A stretch of 64,000 nucleotides of DNA from Phlebopus portentosus (lineage: Eukaryota > Basidiomycota > Agaricomycetes > Boletales > Boletinellaceae). The notes beneath the pieces are model-generated. The model had not been told where the DNA came from, made no database searches, and saw nothing but the letters and a program-made list of their open reading frames with translations. A program made the position numbers and the translations under genes. The stretch covers positions 1,054,001 through 1,118,000 of the forward strand of contig JAYXKI010000004.1 of NCBI GenBank assembly GCA_037892935.1, read 5' to 3'. Shown here in pieces: positions 22,973-35,167 of the stretch (its first letter is position 1; each line of letters opens with the position of its first letter).

Positions 22973-25604
22973 ATGCTTTTCCGGACCCTCCGTCTCGTGG
23001 CATCATCCCCGATGCGCCTTTTTCCAGCCAACACTAGAGCTCTTCATTCTTTGGATAGCTCTTTGTCCAGCTCGGACGACAGTATTGATAACCCCTTCGG
23101 TTCAGAGTGGCCGCCAAACCAGCTGTTGAAGAGGGAGAAGAGTCAGGCATTGCAGAATACAAGGTGCGCCTTTCCCCGGGACACCCAAAGTCGCTTATCT
23201 ACATTTGTTCCCAGCTCCTCGGCCCCGTCGTCATCTCAGACGTCATGCCAATGGCCTTTGGCAGAACACCAGACTAAATCTGTCCAGATAGTAGTCGACA
23301 GCACGTCCAAATCGAAAGGGTATATATATATCGGGCCATATGCTGAATTTACTTTAAGCCCTGATTTGCGTCCTATAGAATACTTAAAAGTAGCACATCC
23401 CAGTTGTCCTCTTCACTTTCCTCTTCCACAACCATTCCACGGGCCATCTCAAAGCACTCAAAGGAGAATGCTCCCGTAGGCCCGGCTCCAAAAGTGGTCC
23501 TTGATCCGCCAATTGTCTTTCCACTGAAAACATACTCGTATAAGGATCACAGTCCTCCACCGTCTTGCGTGTACGTTCGAAATGAAGAGAAGGCGGACAA
23601 GCTTGTGGGAAGTCTCATCGGGTACGTCCTTGTACCTTGCCTCAGTCCAATTCCTCATCCGCTTCGACTCCTTTTTCTCCAGTGCTGTAGGTTTCGACAT
23701 AGAATGGAAGGTTGTTTTCTGCAGAGGCGTCAAAATGCGGCCAGCAGCGACCGTTCAGCTCAGCGACCGAAGAACGATCCTGGTCATTCAGGTCAGTGCA
23801 ATGAAAGGTAAGTGTAACTTTCATTTTTGATGCCCTCTTATGGTCTCATTTCCTGCCGTCTGAAGCATTTCCCAAGAAATTAAAGGCATGTACAAGCATC
23901 AAGTAACTTTGCCAAATTCCTGACCTCTCTCAGGAGCTGCTTGAGAATACCCACGTGGCGAAAGTCGGGGTAAACATCCTAAGTGGGTTTACTCAACTTT
24001 CTTTCGAGCCTTCATGAACTGAAATGCTTATAGATGATGGGAAGAAGCTTGCGAGAGACTATGGTGTTCATCCGCAGGGACTCATCGAGCTAGGTGGACT
24101 GGCACGCCAAGCCGACGCGGACTATGTCGAACGCTATTTTCGTGCATCTGAAGTTATCCAGAAGACGGTATGTACGATTACCGATCCAAGACCCAAAATG
24201 CGCAAGCCAGGGGCAAAGGTCAACCTCGCGACTGTCACGGCCATGTACACCGGTTGCGAGCTCCCGAAGGGCCCGGTTCGTACGAGCAATTGGGAGATAC
24301 AACCACTCAATGAAACACAGTTAGACTGTATAATGCATATTTCCTTGAAGTCTCGTCTAGAGGTATTGACTCTGGTTTTATTGACAGACGCAGCGAACGA
24401 TGCGCATAGTGCATTGATCATCTACGACCGCTTGATGTCGATGGCGAAAACGAAGAATGTGACGCTTATCCCGACTAAATATACATCTGGTGTTGAAATA
24501 CAATATGGTATCTTATCACACGGGGAGTCAAAACCTCCTCCTCCTCAGATGGCTCCAATTTTCCAAGCTTCAACGCTATATAGCAAAACGTCTTCTTCAT
24601 CTTCCGCGTCAACCTTTACTTCTACATCAGGGCACATTTCCACCGATGGCGTGGTCTCATCTACGCCAACTTCTTCTCATTCTCAAACCACAAATTGGAT
24701 TTCAGTCAATCTCAAGGGATCGTACGTATCAAAGTCAAGGTTAAACCCAGTACCTCCGATCTCCTATGGGACTGCAAGCGGTAGTGACGTTGAAGTACTC
24801 GAGACGCGCAACTGCGGCTCAGGTAGCCATGTTATAGCTCAGAAGCCTGTCTCGGTCCCAATTCATACCCATGAAACAGAGGCGTTTTCCAGGGACTTGG
24901 ACATCAGAGGCAGGATCGGACCGAGATTCAAACCGAGTTACAACAATTTTCCACGGCCGAACCTCGATTCGGTAAATACTGCGACAAGTGAAACAAAGCC
25001 AGTTCCTACAAAGGAAGGCAGCAGGTCGTCTTCGGCGTCCAACAATCCATCTCCAGAACGAAATCCTAGATTTAAACCGAGTTATAACACCACGCTGACA
25101 AGACCCCCATCTCCAACGAAGCCGACTTCTACTGTTGATCATGCCCCATCTTCAAGCTCATCTTCACGGTCTGCAGCGCCTCCACCTCGACCCGATCAGC
25201 CAACTTTCCAGCGAACGCAACACATTCGTGCGTACAACCTGTGGCATGTTCGCCAGCTTCCGCTGGGTGAGATTTGCGGCATTCTGCGCTCGCATGACAA
25301 CCCTCTCAAGTCCAGTACCGTCATGTGCGTGGACTTCTCTAATATGCTTCAATGGTTTCTTTGACACGACACCTCAATCGTATAATTGATTTGTCTATAC
25401 AGAAGCTACATCGTCACAGCCCTTCAGACCGATCCCAGGTTACGCTTCTCGCGAGACCGTCTACGGGCTCTTCTCACCTCCGAACCGAAATCATGGTTAT
25501 TCTATAGGGATTGGTTTCGTACACTTAACGTGACGAGGCATGTCAATATGGACATTGGGGTTGGGGAACAGGGAACTAGACAAGGACAGAGTTCAAAGAA
25601 CTGA
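22973..25604 (+). CDS. WRN-type 3'-5' exonuclease (DEDDy) with C-terminal HTH-like region
   Basis: The ATG at 22973 begins MLFRTLRLVASSPMRLF, Arg/Ser-rich and free of acidic residues, like a mitochondrial presequence. After a Ser-rich stretch comes the exonuclease domain. GFDIEWK gives the first two acidic residues, VGVNIL-DDGKKL the third, and LDYAANDAHSAL, formed by joining exons at about 24328 and 24390, the Tyr and last Asp. This is the DEDDy pattern of Werner-syndrome-type nucleases. A long low-complexity Ser/Pro region follows. Then comes RAYNLWHVRQLPLGEICGI with SSTV-SYIVTAL, which resembles the helix-turn-helix found at RecQ-type C-termini. No helicase is present. DNA repair or RNA processing is inferred. 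An acceptor at about 23867 is AAG. Confidence 0.75.
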
Positions 25605-25843
25605 CAAATGGATGGAAGGAACTTTTCACACTGTATCTTTATTTTGTATATAGAACATGATTATGACACATCGGTGCCTTCGTCTCGTTGTCGTTGAAGA
25701 AATGTGATAGAACAAAGTTAGACCTATGGATATACTGTATGACCTTTCTCAGCCTCTGGAGTTGTATAGGTATTCTGAGCACAGGGAGGTATTGGCACAT
25801 CATGGAGTATAAGATTCCCTCGGAAGTGAGCGTGTTACGCAGA

Positions 25844-27661
25844 TCAGAGCTTTGGCTTCGAAGAGGCTTTCGCGTCTGTCTTTCCAGAGGGGCCCAAGCC
25901 CGCCAACATCAACCGAACAGCAAGATCATCTAGGATTTCTTCACTGCCTCCTCCTACCACCCACACCCGCATGTCTCGGCTGATCTGCTCGACTACGGCT
26001 CCGACACCTTCTCGCGTAGTACCAGCTCCTCCGAAAATTTGCTGGGCTTCTCGGACAAGGAGCTCAAGAGTCTGAGAGACCGAAGTAACCCATGAGCAGA
26101 ATGTCCTACAAAGGAGATGCAGACGTAACGCACCCTCCCCGCTTGGACTTTCAGCAATGCAATTCGAGATGCAATGGAGGGATCCGCAAACGCAGTCACG
26201 TAATTCTTTCCGTTGGGACCAGAGTTCCTTACAGCCGCTTGCTCAATCTCCCATACAATTGACTCATACCATGCCCTAGTGGACTCCAGCGCTCGGGTCA
26301 TATTCGCAATTTTCGCGCGGATAACTTGATTCCTGATGAGTGACTTCCCGAATGTCTGACGTCTAGCAGCGTGATTGAGCGCTTCGGATAGACACGTCTG
26401 CGCTAGAACGAGTCCCGAGCAGGCTAAAGCCAGACGCTCGGGATTGAAGTTGCGCATGACCATCGCAAAGCCGTCTCCTTCGCGTCCGATGATGTTCTTT
26501 CGGGGAACTCGCACGTCTTTGAAAGCGATAAGAGCCGTGCCGGATGCTTTCAGTCCGCTGACGGGTATCCATCGGATACTCACACCTAGTGGTCGCGAGC
26601 CCGACGCAGTCTTCAGAGGGATAACGAGCAAGGAAAGCCCGCGAGTGTCCTTAGAAGATGACACGGACGTTCGGACGAGGGTTGTTGCGAAATCCGCGAA
26701 CAGTCCGTTCGTGATCCATTTCTTCCGACCACTGACGATCAGGCAAGAAGGATCCGACGGATCCGGGGAAGCTGTAGTCGAGATATTCGCGACGTCCGAA
26801 CCAGCTGCATGGCAAACCTTCGATCAAAGTTCAAACTAAATATGCATCGATTACGCACCTCCAGGTTCTGTAATGGCTAGACAGAACGAAGTTTGTCCGT
26901 TGTATACTTTGGGGAGATACTCCAGGCGTTGTTCTTCACTTCCGAAATCTCGTATCGGGGGACAGCCGATATTATTTCCCGAGGACAGCGCCCATATAGG
27001 ACCATTTGCAGGTGATCGAGCACATTCCTCATTTATCTGTTGGAAAAAAAACTAAGCCAAAAAAAAAACTATGAGCTGCAGGAGACTTGCAATCATCGAG
27101 TGGAACAGGTCCCATTCTAGAAATCAGAGGTGTAAGGCCACCGACGGTACAATCCATGCACTGGGATATCACCATCGTCTTCAATATTCGCAGGCAATGG
27201 CCTCCCGCCTCTATACTTCTTGTCGAGAGTAGGAAACAGAAGGCCCTTCTGAGCTAATAGGTCGTATGCCTAACCACAAGCTAGTCGGTGAGATGATCTG
27301 TGCAGAAACCATCACATGCTTTGGCAAATATACCTGCATAGGCACCCTTCCTTCCAACACTTGGACCTCAGGCTCTACCGTAGAAGATAGGGGGATTTGT
27401 ACCAACCTTGTTCCTCCCATTCTTGCGCGTAAGGGAAAATATCGGTGTTAAGGAACTCTCGCAACCAGGCTCGAAGGCGATGATGAGAAGATCGGTAGTA
27501 TCTTTAAAGAGTGAGCACGAGATGAAGAGTTAGTTAGTAGTGAAACACAATTCGGACACATTCAGAAAGCATTACGCGTACGGGGATCGAGGTGCGTCGC
27601 CATCACCATCAACTCTGGTTGGAACATTCTGAGCGAGGAAATACGCCTCAGAATCGCTCAT
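25844..27661 (-). CDS. Acyl-CoA dehydrogenase family flavoprotein
   Basis: The start MSDSEAYFLAQNV is at 27661. The N-terminal helical part has LREFLNTDIFPYAQEW and LLAQKGLLFP; the middle domain has FCLAITEPGG and CLIVSGRKKWITNG, which bind FAD and the acyl chain. The C-terminal domain has GDGFAMVMRNFNPERL, RRQTFGKSL and IFGGAGTTREGVGAVVEQI, ending GGSEEILDDLAVR. The enzyme would oxidise an acyl-CoA to the enoyl form, in mitochondria or peroxisomes. No clear targeting signal is visible. About seven introns are present, one holding A-runs near 27040-27070. Substrate cannot be told from sequence. It is transcribed away from the carboxylesterase at 28100. Confidence 0.85.
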
Positions 27662-28099
27662 TATCGTAAAAGAAGACGACACAAAGAAGGACTGACACTC
27701 ATTCCGACTGAGTTATGCTGGTGAAGTCAAAAGTTGAATTTAGAGTCCCTTTCTAGGCGTTTGAGGTCATGGAGGTTTGAGACGGAGTTAGAAAAATGAT
27801 CTGCGCGTCGCGTGCGTGTTGGCGTAGATGTAGATCCAACTGACTGACTCCGTCAATCAGGAAGTCGAACCACGACCCCCGGTTCATGAAAACATTAATA
27901 TTGTTTATAGATTTACCTTCTTTCAATCCGGCCCGCCTCCAGACGGTGATCTAGACTCAAATATCTCCATGCAGGCTCTCATGATCGGTTTCGACTTAGC
28001 TGACCTAAAACCATTGCAAGATATCCCTTTCGCCTCCAGGGTGAACTATCGGACGGCAAGGATTACTCAGTTGGGATCTCATTGCCACCTTTCTTCGCC
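27662..28099. other. Divergent promoter region, acyl-CoA dehydrogenase (-) and carboxylesterase (+)
   Basis: 438 bp between two outward-reading genes. A shared regulatory region for an ester hydrolase and an acyl-CoA oxidising enzyme is possible. No specific site was identified. Confidence 0.4.
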
Positions 28100-30446
28100 A
28101 TGAAGTATTTGCGCTGTCTATGTCTTTTGGCACTTCTTTCCGACATACTGTCGATGCAAGTAGCGTCAGCCGAGGATACTCAGGTTGTCGATCTCGGATA
28201 CGCGAAATACCAGGGTGTGTTCAATGCAACGCTAAACATAACATCATTCCTGGGCATGCGCTACGCAAGTTCTCCCTTAGGTATGAATACTCTGCTTTCA
28301 TTTGTTCTGAATACTTCTGAAATTCCGTGACACATGTGCACCGAAGGTGAACTACGTTTCCAAGCGCCTCAGCCACCGACTCCGGTCTCTGAAGTCCAGA
28401 TGGCAGATACGATGCCTCAGCGATGCCCACAGGCCGCATCGGGACAGGCAACCGAAAATTCTTTCACTCCGCATGTCTCTTCGAGAGAGACTTATGAAAT
28501 AGAGGACTACCTTCTCATAAGTATGTCTTATTTTCTCTCCTTTTTTTTGTTACTTAACACAGTTTGCAGTGTCTTCGTGCCGAATAGAATGAAGGCAGCT
28601 TCAAAACTGCCGGTTGTTGTTTTCATCCATGGTGGAGAGTATGCTCTCGCTGTCAAAATCTTTAGTCGCACTGGACTCGCTAATGCGTAAAGGTATGTTG
28701 CCGGAGGTATGACATGACACAGACCCATGGATCCGACCTTATTCGGGACGGACAGGGCCATGCCATTGCAGTAGAGATGCAATATCGCATTGGAGTTTTT
28801 GGTAAGCATAATTCGATGTCCCTGAGGAGAGTGTCTAAGAATTTCCAGGCTTTCTTGCCAAGTCAAGGATAAGGGCACTGTGAATGCTGGACATTGTAAG
28901 AAGCAATCTGTATTAGTTGCAATTGTTTCTATCATGAGAAATTTGTTCTTACCTAGTGGACCAAAAACTCGCCCTAAAGTGGATCCAAAAACATGTAAGT
29001 AAATAACCCTGTTATGTACTCGTGACAGGTCACCAAATTTATGACGTGTCTAGATATCTTCCTTTGGCGGAGACCCTTCAAAAGCTACGATCTGGGGGCA
29101 GTCTGCTGGTATGGCCAATAAATGTTTTGAACTGCCTTTGACTGGTGTTATGCTAGGCGCTGGTTCTGTATATCAGCACATCGTTGCTCATGGAGGGAAA
29201 ACGGAACCTCCTCTGTTCCGCGCAGGAATGACCAGCTCTACATTTGTGCCTCCTCAATATAATTACAATGATCCTGTCCCAGAGGTACGCGGTAATTGTA
29301 ATTCCGTCATCGAAATGAGCTAAATGGCTAAATCGGTGTAGTCTGTTTTCCAGGACGTTGTCAAACAGACAGGGTAAGAGTCTTCTGGATTGTAATGCGA
29401 TGGTTTTTTACAATTTAGTTCTAAGTGTTCAAACTTTTCGTCCTTCGAATGTCTCGTTTCATTACATGCATCCGTCCTTCAAGAAGTCAATGTAGTTGTC
29501 TGTAATAGTACATTCTACGGCACCATGGCATTCACGCCCGTCATCGACGGAGCGCTAATTACTGAATGGCCGATTGACACAATAAGAAAAGGAAGACTGA
29601 ACGGTGTAAGAATCGATTCCTTGTTCAAAATATGTTTATTCCTTACTCATTCCGTTAAAACACTTGAAGCAAACTCTCCTATCTGTCACAAACTCATTTG
29701 AAGGCAAATCCTTCGTTGACAGGGATATTGCGGCGCAGATGACGCTTGCACAATGCGTAAAGCAGCTGTTTCCTACACTCACGAATACCCAGATCGCCAC
29801 AGCTGTCAAGCTGTACGCAGTTATAGACCTAGTCGACGTTTACGAACAAGCTGCGCAAGTGTGTGAAGATGGTACGCCCAAATCAAAACATTCCAAACCA
29901 AACTAACAAATTTGGTGATCAATGCAGCTATCCTTTTCTGCCCAACATACTTTTTGCTGGATGCTTTCCCGCATGGAATGGCTTTCAAGGCATGTCCAAT
30001 GTGTGGACATTAAGCGCAAACATTCAAAATTCTTTCAGGGAGAGTTCGCCGTTCCACCAGCTCTGCATGCTTCGGATGTCGGTTATTACTTCCCGAGTAG
30101 CTCGTACGTATCGAATTTCTCTCAAAAGTCCAACCTTGATATCAGCGTTTCTAGGATACCTCCCATTCCAAACTCGATTCTCGCTGCAGCATTTTTTGAG
30201 CATGGTGCAAACCGAGTCGCCAAGGTCCAACGGACTCCAGGATAACGTCCTTAAGCATTGGCCAGCATATGACGACCGTCAATCCGAGATGTTGTTCAAT
30301 ATTACCGGGAATGGCACAGCGGTTGTCAGAGTGATCCACACTGATTCTGGACTAGTGGAACGATGCAGGTGAGGCTCATCACGCATGACGCTATTTACAT
30401 AGTAAAATTACTTCCGTTCAGGTTCTGGATGGGTACGGGATTATAA
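28100..30446 (+). CDS. Type B carboxylesterase/lipase, secreted, possible frame break
   Basis: The ATG at 28100 starts a signal peptide (LRCLCLLALLSDILSM...SA). Family blocks appear in order: GMRYASSPLG, ELRFQAPQPP, LPVVVFIHGGE, QYRIGVFGF, LALKWIQKHISSFGGDP, the nucleophile in GQSAGAGSV, an acidic residue in VTNSFEG, and the catalytic His in ALHASDVGYYF. The final exon ends at 30446. An intron from about 28652 (GTCAAA) to about 28718 joins HGGEYALA to THGSDLIRD. Near 28855-28863, GFLA and QVKDKGTVNAGH lie in different frames with no splice to reconcile them. This is a likely small indel, so the copy may be a pseudogene. Many family members hydrolyse fatty-acid or aromatic esters. Confidence 0.75.
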
Positions 30447-30531
30447 GGAAGGATGGAATCGCAAAGTATTATCAGTCATGACTTCTATTTCTTTTACACG
30501 ATGCCACAGATAGTGATTTCAAGTATCTTAT

Positions 30532-31454
30532 CTAAATTTCTGGCCACTCTAATAACTCCCTGATGAACTTGCTAGTATCCTCAGCTCGCATCAGCGCCTC
30601 TCCAACCAGCACAGCATTGACACCCTGTTCCTTGTATACGCGCACGTCTTTTGGTCCTGAAATCCCACTCAGTGCACAGAACACAACCTCCCTTCCTTGC
30701 ACCATGTTTACCAGTCCACTCGTGGTCCCTAGATCGACGTTGAAGTCGTGTAGATTTCTGTTATTGACGCCAATGACTTTAGCTCCAACCTCGAGGGCCC
30801 TTTCCATTTCGCTCGCATTATTAACTTCAACGAGAGGTTCCATGCCCAAAGAAACCGAGTATGTGTAAAGCCTCCTCAGGAGATCTTGGTTGAGCATTGC
30901 AACGATCAAGAGCACAGTATCGGCTCCGTATAAGCGCGCTTCAGCGATTTGATATTCGTCGAAGATGAATTCCTTGCGGAGGATCGCTGGTCTGTTGGGC
31001 ACAGAATCGACGGCCTGACGCACGAGGCGCATATCGAGAAGAGAACCCTTGAACCAAGTCGGCTCCGTAAGCACCGAAATAACCGATGCCCCCGATTTTG
31101 CGTAGGTGAGAGCTTGTTTCGCTGGATTCACCGTCATCGCAATCGGCCCTTTGCTAGGGCTGGCACGCTTGCTCTCAATTAAAAATATACCTAATCTCGT
31201 AATACCCAGAGGTAGCATACCTTAATCTCTGCCATGAGCGAAAGCGATGGATTTGAGGTAGAGGTAGACGGGTTTGATTTGAGGCGCGGAACGAGGGGAA
31301 TGAGCGGAGGTGCAAGTTGCATTTCGAGGTAAGTTTTCAGATCGTCTGGGCTCGTACCAGGCGTCGCCTTCGCCTGTTCAACATCCTTCTGGCGTTGTGC
31401 GTATATTTTCTCGAGGATAGTTGGGGGCTTCGGGGTTGCAACGTTGACTGACAT
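30532..31454 (-). CDS. Stand-alone indole-3-glycerol-phosphate synthase
   Basis: The start [20 protein letters not shown] is at 31454. The N-terminal [14 protein letters not shown] helix is typical of the enzyme. One intron (about 31173-31220) interrupts the [11 protein letters not shown] catalytic motif; the exact acceptor leaves a possible two-residue insertion there. Further motifs are [51 protein letters not shown] and ALSGI. This enzyme closes the indole ring in tryptophan synthesis. In most fungi it is one domain of a multifunctional TrpC or TRP3 protein. Here both ends are clear (ATG at 31454, stop TAG at 30532-30534), and neither the glutaminase nor the phosphoribosylanthranilate isomerase domain is attached. 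Confidence 0.85.
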
Positions 31455-31614
31455 GCTGGCGAAAGGATAAGGTTGGAACTCAGGCTTACGACTGATTGTA
31501 TGCGGTGAATCTTTAAGTACACGTGGATCAGAGGATGCCGATTGGGATTACATCATCACCCGAACTCCTTCTACAGTAGTACGATACATCAAACTTCCGC
31601 AACTATACCGCCTT

Positions 31615-32928
31615 CTACCATGCGCCAGCCAAGCTGATCATATGTCCAGCCAAAACAGGAGCCACCAAGCTCAGATGAATGGAAGCCGCATACGCTACGA
31701 TGCATGCCGGGCTTTTGATGGAACCCATTCAGAACCGACATTTCGTTAGGGCCGAGATCAACAAGCTAAGAAGATCAAAAATGAATCAGCTGATTCCGCG
31801 GAGTCCGATAAATGTACATGAATGTATGGATATGGAAGAAACTCACCGTGATGTTTTCTTTCAAGCGCTCTTCATTCAGGGTTTTGGGGATGGCTGATAT
31901 ACCTCTCTGGATTCCCCAGCTCAGGAGAACTTGAGCGCTAGTTACTCCATGCGACTTCGCAATTTCCACGATCGCTGGATCATAAGCGAATTTGTGCTTT
32001 CCGATAGGAGAATAGGCAGTGAGATGAATATTATAGGATTGGCAAAACTCAATCAAGTCGTGCTGAGGAAGGCAAGGGTGCATCTCCACTTGGTTCACGG
32101 CTGGAACAATGCTGGCGCGCTCGAGAAGTTTCGTCAGCGTCTTGATGCTGAAGTTTGATACTCCGATGCTCTTGGTCATGCCTGGATAGAAATACTTCAA
32201 TCATACCTTTAGGAGTGAGATACAGAAGCTTTACCTTTGCTCACTAATAATTCCATCTGCTTCCAAGTTTCAACGAACGTAGGGCTTTCTTCTGGCTGCA
32301 ACACTCGTCCTTGGAAGATGTTAAGACTTTCCAACAGCTGACTTATTGGGCTGGGCATACCATCCTCCCCGAAAGCCATCGGCCAGTGCATAAGATATAG
32401 GTCGACATAGTCGACCCCCAGCTTCTTCAGGCTGGTCTCCAGGGCATCTTGAACTCTCCCGTGATCATTTTGACTGAGTTTGTTTCAGGAAAATAGATCA
32501 GACGTCCGGCATGAAATGACGAACTCTAATTTGGTCGTAAGGAAGATTTCCTCTCGTGGTACGTCTGTCTCTTTCAAGGCCACTCCGACAGACCTTTCGT
32601 TGCCTTAAAAATTTAGTCAGTGTGGAGCCAAGTACCGGAACATGAAGTTTTCTGCACCGTAGTTGGCCGCCTAAGAATTTCGATTTCAGCCCCGAAATCA
32701 CTTGTGCGCTCAGAAATGATCATCGTACAGTATCCACATGTCGATACCCAACGTCAAGCGCTTTCTTGACCATCTGGGAGACGTGGTCTCCATCGCCGAC
32801 AGAGCCCATCCAGCATCTGTGATAAGTCAGAAGTCGGATGAGCAAGTATCCGGACGCTTGGAAACGAACCCTATGCCGACAGCGGGTATGAAAAGACCGT
32901 TGTTGAGTTGGAAGGATTTTAAAGCCAT
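31615..32928 (-). CDS. Aldo-keto reductase
   Basis: The start [18 protein letters not shown] is at 32928. Then come [15 protein letters not shown] and GYRHVDT, a catalytic Tyr in [65 protein letters not shown] and ISAIPKT. The order matches a classical NAD(P)H-dependent AKR of about 320 residues. The intron inside ANYG-NERSVG has a GTGCAG donor and an AAG acceptor. The last exon gives [14 protein letters not shown] and ends GWRMV at 31615. The protein would reduce aldehydes or ketones in the cytosol; the substrate is unknown. It sits 160 bp behind the indole-glycerol-phosphate synthase on the same strand, with no obvious pathway link. Confidence 0.85.
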
Positions 32929-33403
32929 ATCGCTAATCACACTGATTGAGAATCTGAGAACAAGGAAGGAAGAACAGAGAATATAAATTACATAAGCGGC
33001 TCAGGGTCGGAGGTATAGAGGGTCATGTCTCCGTGGTTTACGGAAGCTGATTGTCGACGATTGTCATTTGTTGGTTGACTTCAAGATTGCTTCCGTCCTG
33101 ATTAGAACATCCATGTGCTCTGTCCTGTGCTTCCCACTGCCTTCCTACTCAAGCAATGCACTTGGGCGGCGCTTTCACCCTCATTCAGTCCACGTCTTCC
33201 TTTCGCTGATTGATGGGCTTCAGCCATCCATTCTCATCATTCTGACCATTCGACATAGGCTTGGAAGCCCACCTGGCGCAAAGCATTTGGGTTACTTGGT
33301 TTCCACACGCCTTTCTTCCACTCCATTCACCTTTATATACGCCTCTTATGCCGTTCATGCCCCTCCCCCGACCTGATCCTCCCCTGTGACGCCGTCCGAG
33401 CCA
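32929..33403. other. Divergent promoter region, aldo-keto reductase (-) and 7TM gene (+)
   Basis: No gene recognised. A TTTATATAC sequence near 33331-33339 could be the TATA box of the plus-strand gene starting at 33404. Confidence 0.4.
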
Positions 33404-34974
33404 TGACATTTCCTGCTGACGAGGTGAGACAACAAAGGATTTTCAGGGGGAATGGTGGCTGATGGGACGAACTCGTAGTCTAAGCTCGTCTCGATCTTTA
33501 TTCAGACACTTTTGTATGGTAGGCAAGGTGCTCCTTCGTCTCTTTCAATCGCGACTTATCTTCATCTTGGCATCAGGGGCATACACTGTTGTCTTCATCT
33601 TGACCGTCTGGGTCCTATTATTCAAGCGAGCACCCCGAGAACCAATCAACAAGACGATGCTTGCAATTTCAATCGTCCTCTTTGTACTTGCGACGATGGT
33701 CGGTACTTGGCTTACCTCTTCCGGGGGAGATAAGCTAATTTGAATTGGGCATCCAGCACATAGGAGTCAACTACAGCAGAATTTTCAAGGCATTCATTAC
33801 CCATAGGGATGCTCCTGGAGGGCCAGCCGCGTTCTTCAATCAGCTTTCCGAATTCACTCAGATCTTTGGCAGCACGATCTACGTGGCGCAAACTTTAGTT
33901 GGGGATGGCGTTGTGGTGCGTTCTTCCTCAGCTAGATGATGACATCGACGTTGACGGATGTCGACTGACACCTTCCAGCTTTACAGGAGCTACCTTGTTT
34001 GGGAATGTAAATTTCGAGTTATCGCATTTCCTTGTCTCCTCTTACTTGGCAGCACAGGTCAGCTCACCCTTCCTTCAACCAATCCACGAAAGAAGTAATA
34101 GCATTTCTTGTAGCATGCGGCATTGGAATTCTATATTCTTTCGCAAAGGTCGTACCTGAAGCCGAAATCTTTGTCAATGAACTTCAAGACTGGATCGTTT
34201 CCTTCTTTTCTTTGACTCTCGCAACGAATATAATTTGTACAGGTAATATTGATATGCCAGTCTTGTGCTACCACTATTCCTGATTCTTGTGCTTCATTGA
34301 TTTCGACAGCCCTCGTTGCAGCGCGCATATGGAAGCTGAACCGCTCCATCATGAGCTTTGCCAGTCATAGTTACAGGCCTATAATAATTCTCGTGATAGA
34401 GTCGGGCGCCGTATATTCGGTGACATTACTCGCACTTCTTATCCTGTACAAGGCACAGTCGTGGTTCCAGTATGTTCTTTTAGACGCGGTAAGCATTAAT
34501 TTCCTCGCTTCTCGGCTGCGGATATACGCTTATATCGGCCATGCTCCTACATAGATATCTCCGATCGTCGTCAGTTCTTTTTCTATCAATTAAACTCGGG
34601 TGCTGACGTTCAAGGCGCTTGCTTTTTCATATTATAGGGTCTCGTGTTTTCGATGATCATTGTGCGAATTGGCCTGGGAATCACATCGGTAGGAGGCCGA
34701 ACGATGAAGACTGCGGATAGCTATTCCACGTCTCGCGACATGTCGAATCAAACACAATCGAACACATTTGGCAGGGTGCGCTTGCAGTTCAGCCGCCGAC
34801 ATATGATGAGCGGACAAGAAGAGTCTATCGAACTTGAGGAGAACGAGAGCACTAAAGATGAATCGAGACCAAAACATGTGTGTTTAATTTAATTCTTCTT
34901 TTTGTTAGAACGATTGACTCATTCTAACATTTGCTGAATAGACCTTTATGGAGTCCGCGTCGTCGACAGTATGA
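33404..34974 (+). CDS. Seven-transmembrane protein, Agaricomycete type (paralogue A)
   Basis: The first exon ATG at 33404 gives MTFPADE, matching MAFSAEE of the neighbour at 36450. Subsequent exons give SKLVSIFIQTLLYG, AYTVVFILTVWVLLF, a loop with NYSRIFKAFITHRDAPGGPA and FNQLSEFTQIFGSTIYV, then several more hydrophobic helices (VACGIGILYSFAKVV, FFSLTLATNIICT, LVIESGAVYSVTLLALL, MIIVRIGLGI). The charged C-terminal tail runs EESIELEENESTKDE. A last intron with a CTAAC branch site joins KH to a short final exon ending at 34974. Seven helices suggest a receptor or channel-like membrane protein; I know no assigned function for this family. Confidence 0.72.
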
Positions 34975-35167
34975 TTGTGTGCTGCATTCCTATTCATGAC
35001 AGAAAACGTTTCTTCTAGCTTTGTTGACATCATACAGATTCATGACTGCATTTTTGTATCGTTACACTATCTGTACAACCGTAGAGTCGAAAGGTTTCCA
35101 CGTAATCCAAGTAATACTGGCAATAATCTTCGTGTCGCGGTCCATTTCCGTCGCGATCGATAAGCAT

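Noticed and set aside
28652..28735. Frame break in the carboxylesterase after HGGE
   Set aside because: A GT-AG intron from about 28652 to 28718 joins HGGEYALA and THGSDLIRD in frame.
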